Shown: piece after piece, positions 60,496 to 64,000 of the stretch
Layout of the letters: the number at the start of each line of letters is the position of its first letter
Numbering within the stretch: position 1 is the first letter of the stretch
DNA from: Actinophytocola sp050699935
Lineage (GTDB): Bacteria > Actinomycetota > Actinomycetes > Mycobacteriales > Pseudonocardiaceae
Assembly (NCBI RefSeq): GCF_050699935.1
Contig: NZ_JBOHGB010000004.1
Span: forward strand, 1 to 64,000
Direction of reading: 5' to 3'
Length of the DNA stretch: 64,000 nucleotides
Translations under genes and position numbers: made by a program
Notes under the pieces: model-generated
The model's input: the letters and a program-made list of their open reading frames with translations, nothing else
Told to the model about the DNA's origin: nothing
The model's database searches: none

Positions 60496-61549
60496 GGAGC
60501 AGCTCGTCCACTGTGGCTTCGATCCGCTGCCGCACCGCGGGATCGTCGTAACGTTCCCAGTCCGGCACGTTCAGCAGCTCGGGTGCGATGTCCAGGCCGG
60601 TGTCGAGGCCGGGCACGACGCTGAAGCCCTGCTTGTCTCCATTGATCACCAGCTGGCCTTCTTCGCTCATCATGTAGTCGAGCAGTACTCGGGCCGCGTT
60701 CGGATGTGGTGCGTCGTTGAATACCACCGCGCTCTGATCGAACGTGACCGTGCCAGACGACGGGTACACGATCTCGACCGGCGCGCCCTGCTCGGCGAGC
60801 GGCACGGCCAGCCACGAGTAGCCATACGGGCAGATCGCGGACTCGCCCGAGGCCACGCTCTGCGCGCTCGGTGCCGAGCTCGGCTGCAGCACCACGCCGA
60901 GCTCGCCCAGATCCTCCAGGTACTCGCGACCGAACTTGGTCTCGAGGAAGTCGTAGAACGCGAGGGTCGGCGTGGCGACCGTGTCGATGGAGACGATCGC
61001 GCCCCGGTACGCGTCGTCGATCAGGTCGGGCCAGTCGGTCGGAGGCTTGCTGACCCGCTCGGTGTTGTACATGATCCCGATCGGGTCGGTGGACAGCCGG
61101 ACCCGCCCGCTCGCGTAGTCCTCCTGATTCCAGCCATCGGTGGACGGCCCGTCCGGCTTGATCACGTCGCCGGCCTCGATGTGCTTTTCCTGCCAGCGGA
61201 TCTCGGCGTTCCAGACCACGTCCGCGCCCAGGTTGCCGGCCGTGCGTTCCTCGTCCACGCGCTCGGCGAGCTCACCGCTCGTGAGCCTGACGAACTCGGC
61301 CTGGATGTTCGGGTACTTCTTCTCGAACGCGTCCGCGACCCGCCGCAGCACCTCTTCGCCCTTACCGCCGTAGAAGACGACGGAACCCTCCTTCTCGGCG
61401 GCCGCGACGACACTGTCCCACCCGCCGGTGGCGACCTCGCCGCCCGCCTGGGCCTCGTCGTCTCCGCACGCGCTAAGCGACGCGAGAACGAGCAGGGCGG
61501 CGGCGAAAGCAGTTCTCTTCCGCAGCCCGGAGCGCAGCTCAAATAGCAT
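60488..61549 (-). CDS. ABC transporter solute-binding lipoprotein (Fe3+/spermidine/AfuA-like type)
   Basis: A 353-residue lipoprotein with signal AFAAALLVLASLSAC (lipid Cys28) and a mature region VVAAAEKEGSVVFYGGKGEE, typical of the Fbp/Pot/Afu-like binding proteins. In catabolic operons this class often binds organic acids or phosphonates rather than iron; here the neighbours suggest an organic acid. Lies 62 bp after the ATPase gene. Confidence 0.9.
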   Translation of the reverse strand: MLFELRSGLRKRTAFAAALLVLASLSACGDDEAQAGGEVATGGWDSVVAAAEKEGSVVFYGGKGEEVLRRVADAFEKKYPNIQAEFVRLTSGELAERVDEERTAGNLGADVVWNAEIRWQEKHIEAGDVIKPDGPSTDGWNQEDYASGRVRLSTDPIGIMYNTERVSKPPTDWPDLIDDAYRGAIVSIDTVATPTLAFYDFLETKFGREYLEDLGELGVVLQPSSAPSAQSVASGESAICPYGYSWLAVPLAEQGAPVEIVYPSSGTVTFDQSAVVFNDAPHPNAARVLLDYMMSEEGQLVINGDKQGFSVVPGLDTGLDIAPELLNVPDWERYDDPAVRQRIEATVDELLRG

Positions 61550-61611
61550 GACGAACCTCTCGTGGCTTCGTTTGTCAGTAAAGAGGACGCAGGGCCAGAA
61601 TTGATAGCGTT

Positions 61612-62787
61612 CTAATGATCGTCCGGATCTTCGCGAAAGACCTTTACTTCGTTGCCTGGGAGCACGAGTCGGACTCGTTGTCCAATTTCCGTGCCCAATT
61701 TCGAGATGGGATCGGCGAGTGCGACGATCAGCCGCTCGTCCGTCCCGTCACAGCTCTGCAGGGTGATCTCGGTGCCGTGCCCCAGCTCCCTGGCGAGCAG
61801 GAGCCTGGCCGGACCGTCCGGCTCTGGGTGCAGTGCGACCGAACCGGGGTAGAACGCGACCGTCACCTCGCCGTCCGGTTGGTGCGGCCGTGGCGTCGGC
61901 TCGAAGGTCCCGAACGCGGTTCGCACGACACCTCCGGGGCCGAGCCGGCCGGGGACCAGATGAGCGCCGAGGAAACCGGCGACCCAACTGGACCTGGGTG
62001 AGCGGAAGACCTCGCTCGGTTCGCCGAACTGGGCGACCCTGCCGTCGCGCATGACCGCGACGATGTCGCCGACGGCGAACGCCTCGGTCTGGTCGTGAGT
62101 GACGTAGAGGCCGGTGAACTCGATGTCGCCGTGCAGCCGGCGTACGTCCACCCGCAACTCGGCCCGCAGCCGCGCATCGAGGTTGCTCAGCGGTTCGTCG
62201 AACAGCACCAGCGGTGGCCGAGAGACCAACGCCCTGGCCAGGGCTATCCGCTGCTGCTGACCACCGCTGAGCTGGCCGGGCAACCGGTCGCCGAGGCCGG
62301 CGCAGCGCACCAGCTCGAGTGCGCCGGCCACCCGTGCGGCGATCTCGTCGCGGCCGAGCCTGGTGCGCCGGCGCAGCGGGTAGGCCACGTTCTCGGACAC
62401 GGACAGGTGTGGCCACAGCGAATAGCTCTGGAACACCATGCCGAGCTCACGCCGCTCGGGCGGCAGCAGGATCCGGCGTCCGGCGTCGAAGAACGGGGTA
62501 GCACCGACGGTGATCGTCCCGCCCGCGGGCCGGAGCAGCCCGGCCACGGCGTTGAGCAGCGAGGTCTTCCCGCAGCCGCTTGGCCCGAGCAGGGCGAGGA
62601 TCTTGCCGGCGGGCACGGTCAGGTCGACCTCGTCAACGGCGACGACGGCGTGGCCGTCCCGCGATCCCTTGGAATACTCCACGGTCAGCCGGTCGATCAG
62701 CAGGTCGCCTGTTCGGAGGGCGTCCGAAGCGGCGGCGGCCCCGGTCTCCTCACGGGTGTGTTGGGCACCTCGAAGCACGCCGTTCAC
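61612..62787 (-). CDS. ABC transporter ATP-binding protein (FbpC/PotA type, TOBE domain)
   Basis: A 391-residue ATPase with a ~45-residue N-terminal extension, Walker A GPSGCGKTS, Q-loop MVFQSYSLWPHLSV, signature LSGGQQQRIALARAL, Walker B LVLFDEPLSNLDARLR, and a C-terminal TOBE-type region from ~290. GTG 62787 overlaps the permease stop (GTGA); a GTG 9 bp later has a better-spaced AAGGTGA and is an alternative. Confidence 0.9.
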   Translation of the reverse strand: MNGVLRGAQHTREETGAAAASDALRTGDLLIDRLTVEYSKGSRDGHAVVAVDEVDLTVPAGKILALLGPSGCGKTSLLNAVAGLLRPAGGTITVGATPFFDAGRRILLPPERRELGMVFQSYSLWPHLSVSENVAYPLRRRTRLGRDEIAARVAGALELVRCAGLGDRLPGQLSGGQQQRIALARALVSRPPLVLFDEPLSNLDARLRAELRVDVRRLHGDIEFTGLYVTHDQTEAFAVGDIVAVMRDGRVAQFGEPSEVFRSPRSSWVAGFLGAHLVPGRLGPGGVVRTAFGTFEPTPRPHQPDGEVTVAFYPGSVALHPEPDGPARLLLARELGHGTEITLQSCDGTDERLIVALADPISKLGTEIGQRVRLVLPGNEVKVFREDPDDH

Positions 62788-64000
62788 CTTCCCAGGGCGT
62801 CGATGGCGCCCAGCCGAGCCAGCAGTAGCGCCCCCGCGAACGAGATGGCGGTCATCACGAGGCTGACCGCGGCCACCGCCGGGTAGGACCCGTTCTCCCA
62901 CAGGCCCCACAGCTGGGTGGACATCACCTGGGTACCCGACGTCGCGAGCAACTGCGCCGCCGCGAACTCGTGACTCATCATGACGAACAACAGCATCGCC
63001 GCACCCGCGATCCCAGGCCGGACCAACGGCAGGAGGATGCGCCCGGCGGCTCGCAGCGGGCCCGCACCACAGGTACGGGCCGCTGCCTCGTACTGAGGGC
63101 CCACCTGCATGAGCGACGCGGCGACCATGCGCACCCCGAGCGGCAGGAAGATCACCGCGAAGGCCAGGACGAACACCACCCGCGAGCCGTACAGGCCGAG
63201 CGGCCCGAGCCCGTAGGCGAGCAACACACCCATGCCGAGCACGACGCCGGGCACCGCGAGCGGCAGGTTGACCACGAGATCGGCGAGTCGCTTCACGACC
63301 CCTCGGCCACGCACGATGACCAGGCCGAGCCATGCCGACAGCACCACGCCGACAACCGTGCCGAGTACGGAGAACTCGATCGTGTTCCACACCGCCGCGC
63401 GGTTGGTCGGGTTGCTCCACAACTCCTCGAAGTGGCGGAAGGTCACGTCGGCGAGCGAGATCCGGCCCGACCAGAACGGCTGCAGCGACACCAGCACGAG
63501 AGCGGCGACCGGTGGCACCACCGCGATGACGCCATAGCCGAACACCACGATCGCCGGCCAACGGCGGGTACTCGCCCGCGGCGTCCGAACCGAGGCGACG
63601 GTCTGGTACTTCGTGCGCTGCGCGAGCAGCCGGGAGTGGGCGAGGACCAGAGCGAGGGCGGCCAGCACCAGCGGCAGTGACAGCAGTGCGGCCGCGTTGC
63701 GGTCGACCGGGAAGACCACCGCGAACCGGAACATGCTGGTGGTGAGCACGTCGATCCCCTCGGCGCGACCGAGCAGCAGCGGCGCGGCGAACTGCCCGAG
63801 GCCGAGCAGCAGCAGGATCGCCGTGGCAAAGGTGAGCGCCGGCCGGATCAGCGGCACGGTCACCCTCAGGTGGGTGACGAAGCCGGCCGAGCCGTGTACC
63901 CGCGCGGCGTCCAACAGCCGCGGGTCGATACCACGCACCGCCGGGAAGAGGAAGATGAACGCGTACGGCGTCAGGTACAGGGCGGTAACCAGCGTGATGG
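62784..64000 (-). CDS. ABC transporter permease, FbpB-like double-domain (runs off the right edge)
   Basis: The frame is open to the right edge, so the N-terminus is missing; about 405 residues are present. The first visible part ends one permease domain (LYLTPYAFIFLFPAVRGIDP then RLLDAARVHGSAG, an EAA-loop-like coupling stretch); a second domain follows with its own loop (EAAARTCGAGPLRAAGRILL, split by a few residues from VRPGIAGAAMLL). Two domains in one chain is normal for FbpB/PotB-type permeases. Feeds the same importer as 61612 and 60488. Confidence 0.88.
   Translation of the reverse strand, partial: ITLVTALYLTPYAFIFLFPAVRGIDPRLLDAARVHGSAGFVTHLRVTVPLIRPALTFATAILLLLGLGQFAAPLLLGRAEGIDVLTTSMFRFAVVFPVDRNAAALLSLPLVLAALALVLAHSRLLAQRTKYQTVASVRTPRASTRRWPAIVVFGYGVIAVVPPVAALVLVSLQPFWSGRISLADVTFRHFEELWSNPTNRAAVWNTIEFSVLGTVVGVVLSAWLGLVIVRGRGVVKRLADLVVNLPLAVPGVVLGMGVLLAYGLGPLGLYGSRVVFVLAFAVIFLPLGVRMVAASLMQVGPQYEAAARTCGAGPLRAAGRILLPLVRPGIAGAAMLLFVMMSHEFAAAQLLATSGTQVMSTQLWGLWENGSYPAVAAVSLVMTAISFAGALLLARLGAIDALGR

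Noticed and set aside
1..64000. CRISPR arrays, tRNA or rRNA genes, phage genes
   Set aside because: No regularly spaced repeats, tRNA-like cloverleaf sequences or structural phage proteins were seen in either strand.

Overview
The window is high-GC DNA with many GTG starts, dense 1-8 bp stop/start overlaps and long co-directional operons. The gene families (KstR2-like TetR, SCP-x-type thiolases, acyl-CoA dehydrogenases, MaoC hydratases, family III CoA-transferases, FadR-type GntR regulators) point to an actinobacterium, most likely Pseudonocardiales (Pseudonocardia/Amycolatopsis-like). This assignment is an inference from gene content. No RNA genes, CRISPR arrays or phage genes were seen. Nearly everything is uptake and CoA-dependent breakdown of organic acids.

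Layout. (0) 1-620: 3' end of a LysR regulator and a decayed IS630-type transposase. (A) 716-11556: a TetR regulator, then a leftward ten-gene operon encoding a UGSC-motif protein, a taurine/nitrate-type ABC importer, a long MaoC-like protein, two CoA-transferases, a UGSC-partner protein, an SDR and an acyl-CoA dehydrogenase. 11557-12594 has no recognisable gene, and a shrunken IS5-family element follows (12595-13256). (B) 13330-36526: five transcription units around three divergent promoter regions, each with a pair of GTATAC-centred palindromes. Products include acyl-CoA synthetase, two thiolases, an HMG-CoA-synthase-like/DUF35 fusion, a BadI-like ring hydrolase, a fused CoA-transferase, an ABC importer with two different permeases, a Liv-type importer with a LivM-LivG fusion, two alpha/beta hydrolases, a flavoprotein and a GntR regulator. 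36527-38650 is a gene graveyard (methyltransferase, biotin-dependent carboxylase, NTF2-like and 2-hydroxyacid dehydrogenase remnants). (C) 38827-52377: a rightward operon with a GntR regulator, a UGSC-like/partner fusion, a UGSC protein, a stand-alone partner, a TctCBA transporter, a MaoC-like protein, CoA-transferases, an active-site-depleted isocitrate-dehydrogenase-like protein and an amidohydrolase. (D) 52730-64000+: a leftward operon with an Fbp/Pot-type ABC importer, SDR, two MmgE/PrpD proteins, two MaoC proteins, acyl-CoA dehydrogenase, CoA-transferase and a CitE-like lyase.

How it works together (inference): each block pairs one or more solute importers with CoA activation and beta-oxidation-like chemistry, so the window is a mosaic of four acid-catabolic modules separated by transposon scars and pseudogenes. 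The most unusual signal is the set UGSC protein + partner + long MaoC protein + CoA-transferase III. It occurs in both A and C with unrelated transporters, and C also has a natural fusion of UGSC-like and partner domains. The second is the palindrome regulon that ties together block B.
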